DNA from: Atkinsonella hypoxylon
Taxonomy: Eukaryota > Ascomycota > Sordariomycetes > Hypocreales > Clavicipitaceae
Direction: 5' to 3'
Length of the DNA stretch: 64,000 nt
NCBI GenBank assembly: GCA_000729835.1
Contig: JFHB01000124.1
Coordinates: 25,707-89,706, forward strand
Position numbers and translations under genes: made by a program. The notes under the pieces are model-generated. The model worked only from the letters and a program-made list of their open reading frames with translations. It searched no databases and was not told the DNA's origin. Below are positions 63,704 through 64,000 of this stretch, piece after piece (position 1 is the first letter of the stretch; each line of letters opens with the position of its first letter).

Positions 63704-64000
63704 CTAAATCTCAGGTCCAGCGTATGTGTGCATTAGTCCAGAGTGGAGCCAAAAAAGGGTGTATTTTTGGCAGGCGGTGAAGCGTTTTTTGCATATGCCG
63801 GGCATATGCCTAGCATATACAGAATGCATAGTGTATTAGTGCGGATCGACATTTGTGTATTTAGTGGTATATGCACTAATACTTAGTGGTATATGCACTA
63901 ATATCTAGTGGTATATGCACTAATATCTAGTGGTATAGTGCTATAGAAATACACTCTAGATCTCTTGCTTAGAAATTAATACTATGTGACTAGCATATGC
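63704..64000. mobile_element. MITE-like element, copy 3 (cut by window end)
   Basis: It begins CTAAATCTCAGGTCCAGCG and follows copies 1 and 2 for about 300 bp: GTCCAGAGTGGAGCC, GCATATGCCGGGCATATGCC, TAGTGGTATATGCACTAATA units (63858-63950), and CTAGATCTCTTGCTTAGAAA. The left three or four bases of the TIR are changed. The right end lies outside the window. Confidence 0.85.

Overview
The window looks like nuclear chromosomal DNA of a filamentous ascomycete, most likely a Sordariomycete and probably Hypocreales. The evidence is many short introns (about 50-120 bp) with GTATGT/GTAAGT donors and CTAAC/CTGAC branch-like sites, dense single-copy eukaryotic housekeeping genes on both strands, fungus-specific families (FunK1 kinase, AA9 LPMO, GPI-anchored Ser/Thr-rich protein, UGO1, GEP4), and AT-rich repeat patches that look RIP-affected. 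The species cannot be named from sequence alone. Exon models were built by hand from reading frame, splice consensus and family patterns; no alignment was run.

Layout. 0.8-2.1 kb: a GPI-anchored Ser/Thr-rich surface protein (-), then 4.3 kb without a convincing gene. 6.4-16.7 kb: SEC59 dolichol kinase (+), ORC2 (-), GEP4 mitochondrial PGP phosphatase (+), an ISG12/IFI6-like membrane protein (-), TIM22 (+) and a membrane-anchored GH16 glucanase (-). 19.1-30 kb: a coiled-coil orphan (+), a four-helix membrane protein (-), PRP45 (-), a p24 cargo receptor (-), a PhoD-type phosphatase (+), RRP15 (+) and YAH1-type ferredoxin (-). 29.9-37.6 kb: UGO1 (+), a 5'-truncated AA9 LPMO (+), a SHG1/BOD1 protein with a huge RD/RS tail (+) and a TPT/nucleotide-sugar transporter (-) with a 6-nt micro-exon.

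39.5-48.5 kb is an accessory-looking island: a tiny secreted Cys-rich protein, a BTB plus zinc-ribbon protein, a FunK1 kinase, a candidate solo LTR, diverged repeats, an APH-fold kinase gene carrying an in-frame stop, and an unplaced Cys-rich ORF. 49.2-60.1 kb returns to conserved genes: UBP1-like deubiquitinase (-), trimethyllysine dioxygenase (+), an SDR reductase (+) and calcineurin A (+). Copies of a MITE-like inverted-repeat element lie at 54.4-55.5 kb and at the right edge. 60.1-63.7 kb shows no gene I can support.

The genes do not form one pathway. Several act in mitochondria (GEP4, TIM22, YAH1, UGO1, the dioxygenase), which may be chance. The items most worth checking are the micro-exon, the MITE family, the island with its disabled kinase gene, and the truncated LPMO. 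No tRNA, rRNA or CRISPR array was recognised.
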